This document shows, in pieces, positions 11,888 to 20,692 of a stretch of DNA of 64,000 bases. The stretch comes from Sphingomicrobium arenosum (GTDB lineage Bacteria > Pseudomonadota > Alphaproteobacteria > Sphingomonadales > Sphingomonadaceae): assembly GCF_026157085.1 (NCBI RefSeq), contig NZ_JANPVN010000001.1, positions 2,136,001 to 2,200,000 of the forward strand, in the 5' to 3' direction. Positions within the stretch are counted from its first letter, which is position 1. Every line of letters begins with the position of its first letter. Under the pieces are notes generated by a model. That model worked only from the letters and a program-made list of their open reading frames with translations, was not told the DNA's origin and did no database searches. The translations under genes were made by a program, and so were the position numbers.

Positions 11888-14491
11888 TCAATCCTTCACC
11901 ACGAACACGGCCGTCGTCAGCGATGGCACCGCGTCGGGGCGTGCGGCGCGCAGGACGGCATCGTCCGAGGCAGCCTGCACCGGGTGGAGCGCATAGGCGG
12001 CGGGATCGGCGTCGAGGGCCTGTGTTTCCCGGGTGGCGTTGAAGACCACCATCAAATCTCCCGGATCGCCCTCGCCGAGCATCATCACGATGAGGCCCGG
12101 TATCTGATCGGGCCCCGTGTTGAGGAAGCGCAGTTTGGCCTGCACTTCCTCGGCGCTTTTCATGCGGAATAGCGGGCTGGCCATCCGGAGGGCGAATAGT
12201 TCTTCGAGATGAGCGGTGGCGCGCGCGATGTCGGATGACGTCATTTCCAGCCGCGGGTCGGCGAGGAGAGCCCGGGCGTGCGGCCAGTCGACCTCATTGT
12301 CCTGTTTGGGCGGTAGCCCGCGGCCCCAATGGTGGCGCTGGCCCGAGAAATCGACCGCGTTGAACCAGTCGCCGCTATTGTAGCTGTTGTGATCGAGGCT
12401 CTTGGTCCGCAGCAATTCCTGCCCGGCGTGGATGAAGGGCATGCCCTGCGCCAGGACGATCAGGCTGGTGGCCATGTTCTGCCAGCGAACGCGCTCTTCA
12501 CGGCTGATGTCGCGGGGCAGGCGCCAGGCATTGTTGTCGAACAGCGTCGGATTGTCGTGCGCGGCGGCGTAATTGACGCTTTCCTGCGGGTCGGAGACGT
12601 AGCCCACGGGGTGGCCGTCATAATCGAGCTCGCGCGCGGCTTTCAGCGTGCCATCGGCGCTGATGAAGCGATAGTCGGCGAGGCTGCCGGCGAGCCCGGC
12701 GCGGACGTGATCGGTGAGGGTGAGGAGCCGTGCACGCGCCGCGGCATCGGCGCTGGTCATCGCATTGGGCGCGGTAAAGAGGCCGCTGGCGAAGCCTTGC
12801 GTGGTTATTGCCTCGTCGCCGCGGCTGTTGTAGCGACCGCCGCGAAGGGCATCGCGGAAGCGGTCGTTGAAGGTGCCGATCCCGCTGCCCGCGCCCATAT
12901 TGGCCTGGTCGGCCTGGACGAAGCGGGCATCGCCGCCGACCTCGCCATAATCCCAACCTTCGCCATAGATGAGGAGGTCGGCACCATCGACGCCGTCCTT
13001 CGCGAGGGTGAGCTGCGCAAGGTCGGCCTTCTCGGCGAGGATGTGATCCTTCGCATGGTGCGCCATGAGGTCGAAGCGAAAGCCCGAGACCTTGTAATCG
13101 CGCGCCCATACCATGAGCCCGTCGCGCATCAGCTTTTCCATCATCACGCGCTCGGTCGCGGTGTTGGAGCAGCAGGTCGAATTGGCGACGCTGCCGTCTT
13201 CCATCAGCCGCTGGTAATAGCCCGGCACGATGCGATCGAGCACGGCGCGATCCGATTGGCCGTGGCCGGGGGTGTGGTTGAAGACGACATCGAGCACGGT
13301 GCCGAGCCCGATGGCATCGAGACCCATCACCATCGCGCGAAACTCGCGGATGCGCGCGGTGCCGTCGGGGTCGGAGGCGTAGGAGCCTTCGGGCGCGAGA
13401 TAGTGCAGGGGGTCGTAGCACCAGTTGAAGCCATCCGTTTCGTCGGCGGCATCGAGGATCTGCTGCTGGACTTCGCTGGCAGGTCCGTAATCGTCGAGAC
13501 CGACGGGTTCGACGCGATGGTCCGCGCGCTCCTCGATCGAGGCGCAGTCATTGGTGGGCAGTAGATGCACGTCACTGAGGCCAGCATTGGCGAGGCGCGA
13601 CAGGTGCTTCACGCCGGCGGTCGCGGGGTCGGCGAAGGCGGCGTATCGACCGCGCTTCTCGACCGGAATCCCAGTGTCGCCGATCGAGAAATCGCGCACG
13701 TGGAGTTCGTAGATGGAGCGGTTCTCGGCCGCACCGTCGAGGTCGCGCGCAAAGGCGTCCCATCCCTCGGGCTTGGTCGCGGGGTCGTCCATGTCCACGA
13801 TCAGCGTACGCCCCGCATTGGCGGCAAGGCCGAGGGCATAGGGGTCGGTGACCATGTTGGTCTCGATCCGGCCCGTGGTGGGGGCGTGGACCTCGACTTC
13901 GTAGAGGTAATAGGCGCCTTTCCAGTCAGGCTCGCCCGTGACGGACCAGACGCCCGAGGCGGGGTCCTCGGTCATCGGCCGGACGGCTCGGGCAGGTCCG
14001 GTGGGGGTGTCGAACAGGTGGAGTTTCACCGAGCGGGCGGTGGGGGCCCAGAGCGCGATGGCGAGGCTGCCGTCGTCGGCAAAACGCGCGCCGAGCCGTG
14101 CGCTCTTGGCGGCATCGGCATAAAGCGCATCGAGGACCGGGCCGATCTGAAGCCCCGTACGATCGAGCGCAACCGGGCCTTTGAGCATCTGGCGAACGTC
14201 GTCGCGCGCGGCATCGAGCCGCCACAAGGCGAGGCCTTCGAGATGCGGGTGGGCGGCGGCGAGCGCGCCGTCGACCTTGCCTGCAGGCGCGAGAGAATGG
14301 CGCATCGTCCCGGCAAGCAAGGTCGGTGCGATCACGCCGTCGTAAGCGATCAGGTCGGGGGCGAGCCAGTGCGCGCGGGCATCGCCGGGGCGCACCCAGT
14401 CGGTGGCGGCGCTCTCCACCGTGACCGGCGCGCAGCCGCTCGACGCCACCAGTGCGGCGACCAGCGCGCCCGCTAGATACCTACCCCGCAT
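11888..14491 (-). CDS. Lipoprotein pullulanase (GH13 alpha-1,6-glucosidase)
   Basis: This is an 867-residue debranching enzyme acting on alpha-1,6 bonds of pullulan, starch or glycogen. A lipoprotein signal ends in ALVASSGCAPV; the residue after the Cys is Ala, so outer-membrane sorting is expected. An N-terminal CBM48-type region precedes the GH13 barrel. The type I pullulanase motif appears as NWCYDPLHY, and catalytic regions are DVVFNHT, GFRFDLMAHH (nucleophile Asp), IYGEGWDYG (acid/base Glu) and AAHDNPTLFD. ATG 14491 is chosen; a GTG one codon earlier is possible, and GAGGAG lies just upstream. The same chromosome region carries a full T2SS, and pullulanase is the classic T2SS substrate in Klebsiella; a link here is only inference. 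Confidence 0.92.
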   Translation of the reverse strand: MRGRYLAGALVAALVASSGCAPVTVESAATDWVRPGDARAHWLAPDLIAYDGVIAPTLLAGTMRHSLAPAGKVDGALAAAHPHLEGLALWRLDAARDDVRQMLKGPVALDRTGLQIGPVLDALYADAAKSARLGARFADDGSLAIALWAPTARSVKLHLFDTPTGPARAVRPMTEDPASGVWSVTGEPDWKGAYYLYEVEVHAPTTGRIETNMVTDPYALGLAANAGRTLIVDMDDPATKPEGWDAFARDLDGAAENRSIYELHVRDFSIGDTGIPVEKRGRYAAFADPATAGVKHLSRLANAGLSDVHLLPTNDCASIEERADHRVEPVGLDDYGPASEVQQQILDAADETDGFNWCYDPLHYLAPEGSYASDPDGTARIREFRAMVMGLDAIGLGTVLDVVFNHTPGHGQSDRAVLDRIVPGYYQRLMEDGSVANSTCCSNTATERVMMEKLMRDGLMVWARDYKVSGFRFDLMAHHAKDHILAEKADLAQLTLAKDGVDGADLLIYGEGWDYGEVGGDARFVQADQANMGAGSGIGTFNDRFRDALRGGRYNSRGDEAITTQGFASGLFTAPNAMTSADAAARARLLTLTDHVRAGLAGSLADYRFISADGTLKAARELDYDGHPVGYVSDPQESVNYAAAHDNPTLFDNNAWRLPRDISREERVRWQNMATSLIVLAQGMPFIHAGQELLRTKSLDHNSYNSGDWFNAVDFSGQRHHWGRGLPPKQDNEVDWPHARALLADPRLEMTSSDIARATAHLEELFALRMASPLFRMKSAEEVQAKLRFLNTGPDQIPGLIVMMLGEGDPGDLMVVFNATRETQALDADPAAYALHPVQAASDDAVLRAARPDAVPSLTTAVFVVKD

Positions 14492-14583
14492 CACTCGCTC
14501 CTCTTTTCCTGACGGACGCGACCATTGCGGGCGGGCGGGCGTTCGGCAATCTGTATAGGTATGCAGACCCCCGAAAGGACTCG

Positions 14584-15366
14584 ATGAACCTCACCATTGC
14601 CTCGTTCAACATCAGGAAAGCGCTCGGCACCGATCGCAAGCGCGATCCCCTGCGCATCTTGAAGGTGCTCGAAGAGGTAAACCCCGACATCGTCGTCCTG
14701 CAGGAAGCCGACAAGCGCGTGGGTACACGCGGCGCGGCGCTGCCGCACGAGCTGGTTGCCGAGCACGGCCATTGGCGCCCGGTTCCGGCGGCACGCAGCC
14801 ATGACAAGCTGCTCGATCTCGTGCCCCAGCATCCGCTGACGCAGCCATTCCTCGACCGGCTAGATACGCGCAATTTGGGTTGGCACGGCAATGCGATCCT
14901 CGTGCGCGAGGACCATGAGGTGGAAGAGGCGATGTGCCTCGATCTGCCCAGCCTCGAGCCGCGTGGGGCGCTGCTCGCGCAACTGACGGTGGACGGCCAG
15001 CCGCTGCGGGTGATCGGCGCGCATCTCGATCTGTCGGGTCTTTATCGGAAACGGCAGGTGGCGCATCTCCTCGAGACGATCGAGGCGCTGGGGCATGATC
15101 GTCCGACGATCATCGCGGGCGACACCAACGAATGGCGGACGGGGGCGAACAGCCTCGATGCGCTGGAGGAGCGCTTTGCCTGCGCGGCCTGCGGTCCGAG
15201 CTATCATACGCGAAAACCCATCGCGACATTGGACCGGATCTTCGTCGACAAGAGGCTGACCGTCTTCGAGAGCGGCGTGCACCGCAGCGTCGCAGCGAAA
15301 GCGGCGAGCGATCACCTGCCGGTCTGGGCCAAGGTGGGGTTCGCGCCGCCGGTGAAGGCCGACTAG
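14584..15366 (+). CDS. Endonuclease/exonuclease/phosphatase family protein
   Basis: The 260-residue protein carries the metal-dependent EEP fold signatures: ASFNIRKALG at the start, VVLQEAD near residue 40, IGAHLD, AGDTNEWR and the C-terminal SDHLPVWAK. These supply the Asp, Glu and His ligands of DNase I-like phosphodiesterases. There is no signal peptide, so it is probably cytoplasmic. Substrate could be DNA or a phosphoester such as a phospholipid headgroup; the sequence does not decide. ATG 14584 follows GAAAGGACTC. It diverges from the pullulanase gene across 92 bp, and its last 4 bases overlap the end of rpoN. Confidence 0.85.
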   Translation: MNLTIASFNIRKALGTDRKRDPLRILKVLEEVNPDIVVLQEADKRVGTRGAALPHELVAEHGHWRPVPAARSHDKLLDLVPQHPLTQPFLDRLDTRNLGWHGNAILVREDHEVEEAMCLDLPSLEPRGALLAQLTVDGQPLRVIGAHLDLSGLYRKRQVAHLLETIEALGHDRPTIIAGDTNEWRTGANSLDALEERFACAACGPSYHTRKPIATLDRIFVDKRLTVFESGVHRSVAAKAASDHLPVWAKVGFAPPVKAD

Positions 15367-16796
15367 CCGCCCTGCATCTTGCGTTGGCGGCGGCGCTGGA
15401 CGCTCGATCCGATGCCCATCGCTTCGCGATATTTGGCCACCGTGCGGCGGGCGAGGTCGTAACCCTGCCCCTGGAGCAGGGTGACGAGCGCATCGTCGGA
15501 GAGGATCTTGTCTTCCTCGTCGATCAGTTTCTTGATGGCGGCCTTGACCGCGAGCGCGCTGGCGCCGTCCTCGCTGTCGGCCGAACCGACGCCCGAGCCG
15601 AAGAAATATTTAAGTTCGTATAGACCGCGTTCGCAGAAGAGATATTTGTTCGAGGTCACGCGGCTGACGGTGGATTCGTGCACCTCCACCTTCTCGGCGA
15701 CAGCAGCGAGCGTGAGGGGTTTGAGCGCCGACACGCCCTCGCGGAAGAAACCTTCCTGCACTCGCACGATCTGGATCGCGGTCTTGAGGATGGTCTGGGC
15801 GCGCTGGTCCAGCGCCTTCACCAGCCAGTTGGCGCTTTGCAGATGGTCGGCGAGCCAGGCTTTCGATGCCTTGTCCGATGCGCCGGCCTTCAGTTCGGCA
15901 TGATAAGCGCGGTTGACGAGAACGCGGGGGAGGGCGTCGGGGTTGAGCTCCACCTCCCAACCATCCTTGCCCTCGCGCACGAGGACGTCGGGGACGATCT
16001 CGGTCGCGGGGGTGGAGGAGAATTGGCAGCCGGGCTTGGGGTCGTAGGCGCGCAATTCGCGGACCATGTCGGCCAGGTCTTCCTCGTCGACGCGGCAAAT
16101 GCGCAGGAGATCCTTCATGCGGCCCTTGGCGAGGAGGTCGAGATTGTCGATCAGTCGCGCCATGGCGGGGTCGTAGCGGTCGGCGGCCTTGGCCTGCAGC
16201 GCGAGGCATTCGGCGAGGCTGCGCGCGGCGATGCCCGGCGGGTCGAGATCCTGCACGAGCGCGAGCGCTTCTTCGAGCTCGGCCTCGGGCGCCCCGAGAC
16301 TGTCCGCCAGATCGATCAGCGATCGCTCCAGATAACCTGTGTCGGCTAGGCTGTGGACGATGGCTTCGGCGAGCGCCCCGATGGAGCCGCCCGTGCCCGA
16401 CAGCTGGTCGAGCAGATGCTCCTTCAGACTGTGCGGACGCGATTCAAGGCGGTCGAAGTCGAACGCCTCGCCTGCCTCGTTCATCGGCAGGTCGGGGAGG
16501 CTGTCGGTGTCGCGCGCGGCCTCGCTAGCGTCATAGTCGAGCGCGGACTCGCCCGTCGAAAAATCATCGGCGCCGGTGGGGTCGGGGGCATCGTCGAAGC
16601 CGTCACCGACATCGTCTGTGGTTGCCTCGGGCTTGTCGCCGCCTTCCTCGAGCAGCGGGTTCTTGGCCAGTTCCTCCGCAACCACGGCCTCGATCTCGAT
16701 GCTCGACAGCGCGAGCAGCTTGATCGCCTGCTGCAGCTGCTGGGTCATGACCAGCGACTGCGTCTGGCGAATATCGAGGGAGGGGCCGAGCGCCAT
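15363..16796 (-). CDS. rpoN: RNA polymerase sigma-54 factor
   Basis: The protein has 477 residues. Region I has the glutamine-rich QTQSLVMTQQLQQAIKLL and NPLLE stretch bound by enhancer-binding ATPases. An acidic region II follows at about 55-110. The DNA-binding end shows HESTVSRVTSNKYL (helix-turn-helix) and the RpoN box ARRTVAKYRE near the C terminus. It follows lptB by 11 bp in the lptC-lptA-lptB-rpoN order common in proteobacteria. The usual hpf/ptsN genes are not downstream; the operon instead ends against the convergent nuclease gene with a 4-bp overlap. Confidence 0.97.
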   Translation of the reverse strand: MALGPSLDIRQTQSLVMTQQLQQAIKLLALSSIEIEAVVAEELAKNPLLEEGGDKPEATTDDVGDGFDDAPDPTGADDFSTGESALDYDASEAARDTDSLPDLPMNEAGEAFDFDRLESRPHSLKEHLLDQLSGTGGSIGALAEAIVHSLADTGYLERSLIDLADSLGAPEAELEEALALVQDLDPPGIAARSLAECLALQAKAADRYDPAMARLIDNLDLLAKGRMKDLLRICRVDEEDLADMVRELRAYDPKPGCQFSSTPATEIVPDVLVREGKDGWEVELNPDALPRVLVNRAYHAELKAGASDKASKAWLADHLQSANWLVKALDQRAQTILKTAIQIVRVQEGFFREGVSALKPLTLAAVAEKVEVHESTVSRVTSNKYLFCERGLYELKYFFGSGVGSADSEDGASALAVKAAIKKLIDEEDKILSDDALVTLLQGQGYDLARRTVAKYREAMGIGSSVQRRRQRKMQGG

Positions 16797-16807
16797 GTGC
16801 GTCGGCC

Positions 16808-17590
16808 CTAGAGCGCGAAGCTTTCGCCGAGGTAGAGGCGCCGCACTTCGGCGTCGGCGACGAGTGCTTGAGGCGTGCCCTGAAACAGCACCTGCCCGTC
16901 ATAGATGATGCAGGCGCGATCGACGATGTCGAGCATCTCGCGAACATTATGGTCGGTGATGAGGACGCCGATGTCGCGCTGCTTCAATTCCTTGATGAGG
17001 TCGCGAATGTCGCCGATCGACAAGGGGTCGATGCCCGCGAAAGGTTCGTCGAGCAGCATGATCGACGGGCTGGCGGCGAGCGCGCGGGCGATCTCGCAGC
17101 GGCGGCGCTCGCCCCCCGAGAGCGCCATCGCCGGGCTCTGGCGCAGGCGCTGGAGCCCGAATTCGTCGAGCAATTGCTCGAGCCGGGTCTCGCGCGCGGC
17201 GCGGTCGGGTTCGGAAATTTCGAGGACCGAGAGTATATTCTGTTCCACCGTCAGGCCGCGAAAGATCGAGGTTTCCTGCGGCAGATAGCCGAGGCCGAGG
17301 ATGGCGCGGCGATACATGGGCAGGCCGGTGATGTCGTTTCCGTCAAGGACGATGCGACCCGAATCGGGGCGGACGAGACCCATGACCGAGTAGAAGCTCG
17401 TGGTCTTGCCCGCGCCATTGGGGCCGAGGAGGCCGACGACCTCGCCCCGCGCCACCGCCATCGACACGTCCTTCAGGACGACATTCTTGCCATAGCTCTT
17501 GGCGATCGAATTCACCTGGAGGCCGCGATAGGCGACTTCCTCCGGGACTTCGGAAAGGTCGGTCCGATGGAGGTCGGCCTGATCGTGCAT
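16808..17590 (-). CDS. lptB: LPS export ABC transporter ATP-binding protein LptB
   Basis: This 260-residue ATPase powers LPS extraction from the inner membrane with LptFG. The Walker A motif GPNGAGKTT lies near residue 56, the signature LSGGERRR near 140, the Walker B segment is IMLLDEPFAGID, and a switch His lies in ITDHNVREML. The ATG at 17590 overlaps the lptA stop as TGATG; an in-frame TTG one codon upstream is less likely. A roughly 20-residue N-terminal extension precedes the ABC domain. Confidence 0.97.
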   Translation of the reverse strand: MHDQADLHRTDLSEVPEEVAYRGLQVNSIAKSYGKNVVLKDVSMAVARGEVVGLLGPNGAGKTTSFYSVMGLVRPDSGRIVLDGNDITGLPMYRRAILGLGYLPQETSIFRGLTVEQNILSVLEISEPDRAARETRLEQLLDEFGLQRLRQSPAMALSGGERRRCEIARALAASPSIMLLDEPFAGIDPLSIGDIRDLIKELKQRDIGVLITDHNVREMLDIVDRACIIYDGQVLFQGTPQALVADAEVRRLYLGESFAL

Positions 17591-18120
17591 CAATTGCGAT
17601 CCGGCACGGTGAAGCGGCCGGTGACGCGCCCGCCGCGCTGGTCCACGCCGCGCGGACCGCCGTCGATGACCGCGCGGCCCGAATCGAGATCGATGGTCAG
17701 GCGCGAACCACGCAATTCGTTGCGGCCCTGGCGCAGCTCGACATCGCCGACCAGCGTGATGATGCCGCCATCGAGGTCGTAGACGGCATAGTCGCCGCGC
17801 GCGGTCTCGGCACCTGAGGAGACGGTCACCCCGCCCGAGGCGTCGAGCCGCTGGATGTCGATCCCGCCCTGCGAGGCGTAGGCGATCCTGAGCCGCGCGG
17901 TGCGCAGCGTGAGGCCCGCCTGCTGGACGACGACATTGCCGACGAACAGCGCACGATCGTCGCGGTCCTGCACCTCGATGCGATCGGCCGCAACCTCGAC
18001 GGGCGCGCTGATGTCATGACCCGCGAGCGCCGAATTGGTGTCCTGCTTAAAGGCCGACGCACCGGTGGCGGCGGCGAGCAACAGGGCGGCGATGATCGAT
18101 TTGGCATGCATATTGCTCAT
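17590..18120 (-). CDS. lptA: Periplasmic LPS transport protein LptA
   Basis: The 176-residue protein has a signal peptide (IIAALLLAAATGASA) followed by an OstA/LptA beta-jellyroll domain. That domain contains the repeated pattern in VEVAADRIEVQDRDDRALF, GNVVVQQAGLTLR and GDVELRQGRNELRG. LptA forms the periplasmic bridge between LptC and LptD. The gene sits between lptC (ATGA overlap) and lptB (TGATG overlap). An alternative ATG lies three codons inside (18111), giving a shorter n-region. Confidence 0.93.
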   Translation of the reverse strand: MSNMHAKSIIAALLLAAATGASAFKQDTNSALAGHDISAPVEVAADRIEVQDRDDRALFVGNVVVQQAGLTLRTARLRIAYASQGGIDIQRLDASGGVTVSSGAETARGDYAVYDLDGGIITLVGDVELRQGRNELRGSRLTIDLDSGRAVIDGGPRGVDQRGGRVTGRFTVPDRN

Positions 18121-18755
18121 CTGACCGCCCCTTGCGCGATTTTCAAGCGGGCACGGCCCGTCAGTGCGACCGAACGGTCGTCGAGATCGGCGGCGAGCCC
18201 GCCTGCCGTGAAGGTGCCGAGCCGGGTTGCGCCCGAGACCGCGCCGTCGGACCGCAGCATCTTGGTATCGAGGTCGAGCGTGACGTCGGCGGTGTCGAGG
18301 CGATAGCCGTCGGGGCCAGTGACGCTGAGCCGGCCGGGCACGGCGATGATCTTGCGTTCTATGTCGTAGCGCGAGCGCGGGGCGCGGACGATGACAGGGC
18401 CGTCCTCGGTATCGAGCCGCGCCGCCATGCCCGCGATGTTGACGATCGGCACGCGGCTGGTTTCCTGCACCGCCTCATTGGCGACGATGAGGAATTTGCG
18501 CCCCTCGTCATCTTCGCCGCGATAGCGGGCCTTTTCCACCCGCATCCGCTCCTCGGCCTGGTCGACCTCGGTCTTGTCGAGGATAAAATTATTTTCCTCG
18601 CGATTGGAAAAGGGCGCGATCGTGAGGACGAGGAATATCGCCACGAAGGCGGCGGGCAGGAGCCATTTGGCGAGGCGGACGAGCGAATCGTGGCGGCTGC
18701 CCGGCTCGGCCCAGCGGCGCTTTTGCGCGCGTTCCTCTCGGGCCAGCTGGCTCAT
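18117..18755 (-). CDS. lptC: LPS export protein LptC
   Basis: The protein has 212 residues, with one membrane helix at about 29-47 (KWLLPAAFVAIFLVLTIAPF) and a periplasmic beta-rich domain, the LptC architecture. It would receive LPS from LptBFG and pass it to LptA. The start has a good ribosome binding site (GGGAGAGG). The stop overlaps lptA by 4 bp and the RNase D-like gene ends 9 bp upstream, so one operon is likely. Confidence 0.92.
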   Translation of the reverse strand: MSQLAREERAQKRRWAEPGSRHDSLVRLAKWLLPAAFVAIFLVLTIAPFSNREENNFILDKTEVDQAEERMRVEKARYRGEDDEGRKFLIVANEAVQETSRVPIVNIAGMAARLDTEDGPVIVRAPRSRYDIERKIIAVPGRLSVTGPDGYRLDTADVTLDLDTKMLRSDGAVSGATRLGTFTAGGLAADLDDRSVALTGRARLKIAQGAVR

Positions 18756-18764
18756 GCCTCTCCC

Positions 18765-19385
18765 TTAGCTGTGCGCCAGCAGGTCGACCTCGTCCCAACC
18801 CTCGAGGTCGAGCAGCGCTCGCGTGGGAAGGAAATCGAAGATGCCCTGCGCCAGTTCCATCCGGCTTTCCCGCAGGAGGCGGCGGTCGAGCTCTTCCTTG
18901 AGGCGATGGAGGAAGCGCACATCGGAAGCGGCATAGTCGCGTTGGGCCTCGGACAGGTCGGGCCCGCCCCAGTCGGATGACTGCTGCTGCTTGGAAATGT
19001 CTTCGGACAAGAGCTCCTTGACCAGTTCCTTGAGGCCATGGCGGTCGGTGTAGGTGCGCACGAGGCGGCTCGCGGTACGGGTGCAATAAAGCGGCGCCGC
19101 CATGATGCCGAGATAGGCAGCCATGATGCCGATGTCGAAGCGCGCGAAATGATAAAGCTTGAGGCGGTCCTCATCGCCGAGCAGCGCCTTCAGATTGGGC
19201 GCGGCATAGTCGGAATCGGGCGAGAATCGGACGAGATGTTCATCGCCGTTTCCGTCGGACAATTGGACGAGGCAGAGGCGGTCGCGGCCGGGCATGAGAC
19301 CCATGGCTTCCGTATCGACCGCGATGGGCCCGTCGCCGAAGGTGACGTCGTCGGGGAGGTCTTCCTCGTGAAAATATACCGCCAT
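18765..19385 (-). CDS. rnd: Ribonuclease D-like 3'-5' exonuclease
   Basis: The 206-residue protein is a lone DEDDy exonuclease domain. AVDTEAMGL supplies the first Asp and Glu, HFARFDIGI the second Asp, and DYAASDVRFL the Tyr-x3-Asp motif. It lacks the HRDC domains found C-terminal in Escherichia coli RNase D (about 375 residues). This short form is common in alphaproteobacteria just upstream of lptC. ATG 19385 is supported by GAGGAAG eight bases upstream; the longer open frame to 19589 lacks conserved sequence. Confidence 0.9.
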   Translation of the reverse strand: MAVYFHEEDLPDDVTFGDGPIAVDTEAMGLMPGRDRLCLVQLSDGNGDEHLVRFSPDSDYAAPNLKALLGDEDRLKLYHFARFDIGIMAAYLGIMAAPLYCTRTASRLVRTYTDRHGLKELVKELLSEDISKQQQSSDWGGPDLSEAQRDYAASDVRFLHRLKEELDRRLLRESRMELAQGIFDFLPTRALLDLEGWDEVDLLAHS

Positions 19386-19513
19386 TCCCGCAGCTTCCTC
19401 TCGTAGATACTCTGTTCTGGCGCGCTCATAGCCGGACCCCGGTGCGAGGACCAGACCCCCTGCCGCGGCGAAATGCCACGAAACGGTAGGAGTGACATGG
19501 TTTATCGTGTAAG

Positions 19514-19546
19514 CATGATCATGAATGCGGGCCGAATCCCGGATTC
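19514..19546. promoter_or_regulatory. Two short palindromes upstream of the cold-shock gene
   Basis: CATGATCATG (19514-19523) and GAATCCCGGATTC (19534-19546) are perfect dyads. They lie in the roughly 240-bp divergent region between the RNase D gene and the double cold-shock gene. They could be operators or elements of a cold-responsive leader. No promoter hexamers are clear enough to assign. Confidence 0.3.
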
Positions 19547-19627
19547 TTTCGCGGCGGGGGGATGGTCCCGGTAGGCCCCTGTCGCTCACGAGTTTTTCCG
19601 GGACGGAATGATAAAGTCTGGACGGGC

Positions 19628-20491
19628 ATGGGTTACGATAGAGGGCGTAAGGGCGACCGCGGTGGACGTGGTCGTGACAAGCGTGAAGGCGGTTTCTTCG
19701 GCGAAGACAATTACCAGGAACGCGGCGGTTTCGACGACCGTAGCGGCGGTGGTGGCGGCGGCGGCTATCGCGGCGCTGGCGGCGGCGGTGGTTACCGCGG
19801 CGGCGGCGGCGGCGGCGGCGGCTATGGCGGCGGTGACCGCGGTGGTGGCTACGGCGGCGGCGGTGGCAGCGGCTACGGCGGCGGCGATCGTGGCGGCGGT
19901 TACGGCGGCGGCGGTGGCGGTGGCTATCGCGGCGGCGGTGGCGGCGGCGGCGGCGGCTATCGTGGCGGCGGTGGTGGCGGCATGCCCCCGCAGGTCGTCG
20001 GCGAAGGCAAGGGCGTCGTCAAATTCTTCAATCCGCAGAAGGGCTTCGGCTTCATCGTTCGCGATGACGGCGGCGAAGACGTCTTCGTGCACATCAGCGC
20101 GGTCGAGCAGGCGGGTCTTTCGGACCTTGCCGACGGCCAGCCGCTCAACTTCACCCTCGTCGATCGTGGCGGCCGCATCAGCGCGACCAACCTCGAGATC
20201 GAGGGCGAGCCGATGGCGGTCGAACGTGGCGGCGGCGGCGACCGAGGCCCGGGTGGCAACACCCGCGAGCTGACCGGTGAAACCGCGACCGGCACCGTGA
20301 AGTTCTTCAATGCCATGAAGGGCTTCGGCTTCATCCAGCGTGATGACGGCCAGCCCGATGCCTTCGTGCATATTTCGGCGGTCGAACGCGCCGGCCTTCC
20401 CTCGATCAACGAGGGCGACCGGTTCGAATTCGACCTCGAGGTCGACAAGCGCGGCAAATATGCCGCCGTGAACCTGAAGCCCTCGAGCTAG
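19628..20491 (+). CDS. Glycine-rich protein with two cold-shock domains
   Basis: The protein has 287 residues. Residues 1-39 are basic and rich in Arg-Gly. Residues 40-118 are almost pure glycine interspersed with Tyr-Arg and Asp-Arg (YRGGGG, YGGGDRGG). Two cold-shock domains follow, at about 125-195 (VKFFNPQKGFGFI with VFVHIS) and 217-285 (VKFFNAMKGFGFI with AFVHIS). Each CSD binds single-stranded RNA or DNA through the RNP1 and RNP2 motifs. Two-CSD proteins are known in alphaproteobacteria, but the long RGG/YGG-type head resembles eukaryotic glycine-rich RNA-binding proteins and suggests RNA chaperoning or condensate formation. ATG 19628 is chosen because upstream sequence is not protein-like. 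A strong terminator follows. Confidence 0.9.
   Translation: MGYDRGRKGDRGGRGRDKREGGFFGEDNYQERGGFDDRSGGGGGGGYRGAGGGGGYRGGGGGGGGYGGGDRGGGYGGGGGSGYGGGDRGGGYGGGGGGGYRGGGGGGGGGYRGGGGGGMPPQVVGEGKGVVKFFNPQKGFGFIVRDDGGEDVFVHISAVEQAGLSDLADGQPLNFTLVDRGGRISATNLEIEGEPMAVERGGGGDRGPGGNTRELTGETATGTVKFFNAMKGFGFIQRDDGQPDAFVHISAVERAGLPSINEGDRFEFDLEVDKRGKYAAVNLKPSS
19745..19981 (+). repeat. GGN trinucleotide tract coding poly-glycine
   Basis: About 237 bp of near-continuous GGC/GGT codons are broken by tat-cgt/cgc (Tyr-Arg) and gac/gat-cgt/cgc (Asp-Arg) units. The tract is in frame in the double cold-shock gene. Such simple repeats are prone to slippage, so length may differ between strains; changes in multiples of three would keep the frame. 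Confidence 0.8.
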
Positions 20492-20517
20492 GGTTCGTAC
20501 AGCGACCGAATGAATGA

Positions 20518-20549
20518 CGCCGCTCCCTGACAAAGGGGGCGGCGTTTTT
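20518..20549 (+). terminator. Rho-independent terminator of the cold-shock gene
   Basis: A ten-pair stem (CGCCGCTCCC, 20518-20527, with GGGGGCGGCG, 20535-20544, one T-G pair) has a 7-base loop and is followed by TTTTT at 20545-20549. It lies 26 bp after the stop codon. Confidence 0.88.
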
Positions 20550-20630
20550 CGTGATGGGCGTGCGGCCCGATGCGTCGTCTGTCCACCACGACTGGTCTCA
20601 CAAAAGAAAAAAGAGTGGTTGTGATGCAGC

Positions 20631-20650
20631 CGCAGGCATGAGAGCCTGCG
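20631..20650 (+). other. Perfect hairpin in leader of the 107-residue protein gene
   Basis: CGCAGGC (20631-20637) and GCCTGCG (20644-20650) form a 7-bp stem with loop ATGAGA. It lies 43 bp before the next ATG and has no T run. A purine-rich A tract (20601-20613) flanked by TCACAA/TTGTGA (20598-20603 and 20619-20624) lies just upstream. A structured 5' leader is possible. Confidence 0.35.
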
Positions 20651-20692
20651 CCGCAGATCAACCCTAACTTCCTAAAAAACCGGAGACTTTTC

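Noticed and set aside
17591..17593. TTG as start of lptB
   Set aside because: The adjacent ATG at 17590 overlaps the lptA stop as TGATG and is the better start.
19586..20533. Ala/Thr-rich open frame antisense to the cold-shock gene
   Set aside because: It only translates the complement of the GGN tract and would run through the terminator.
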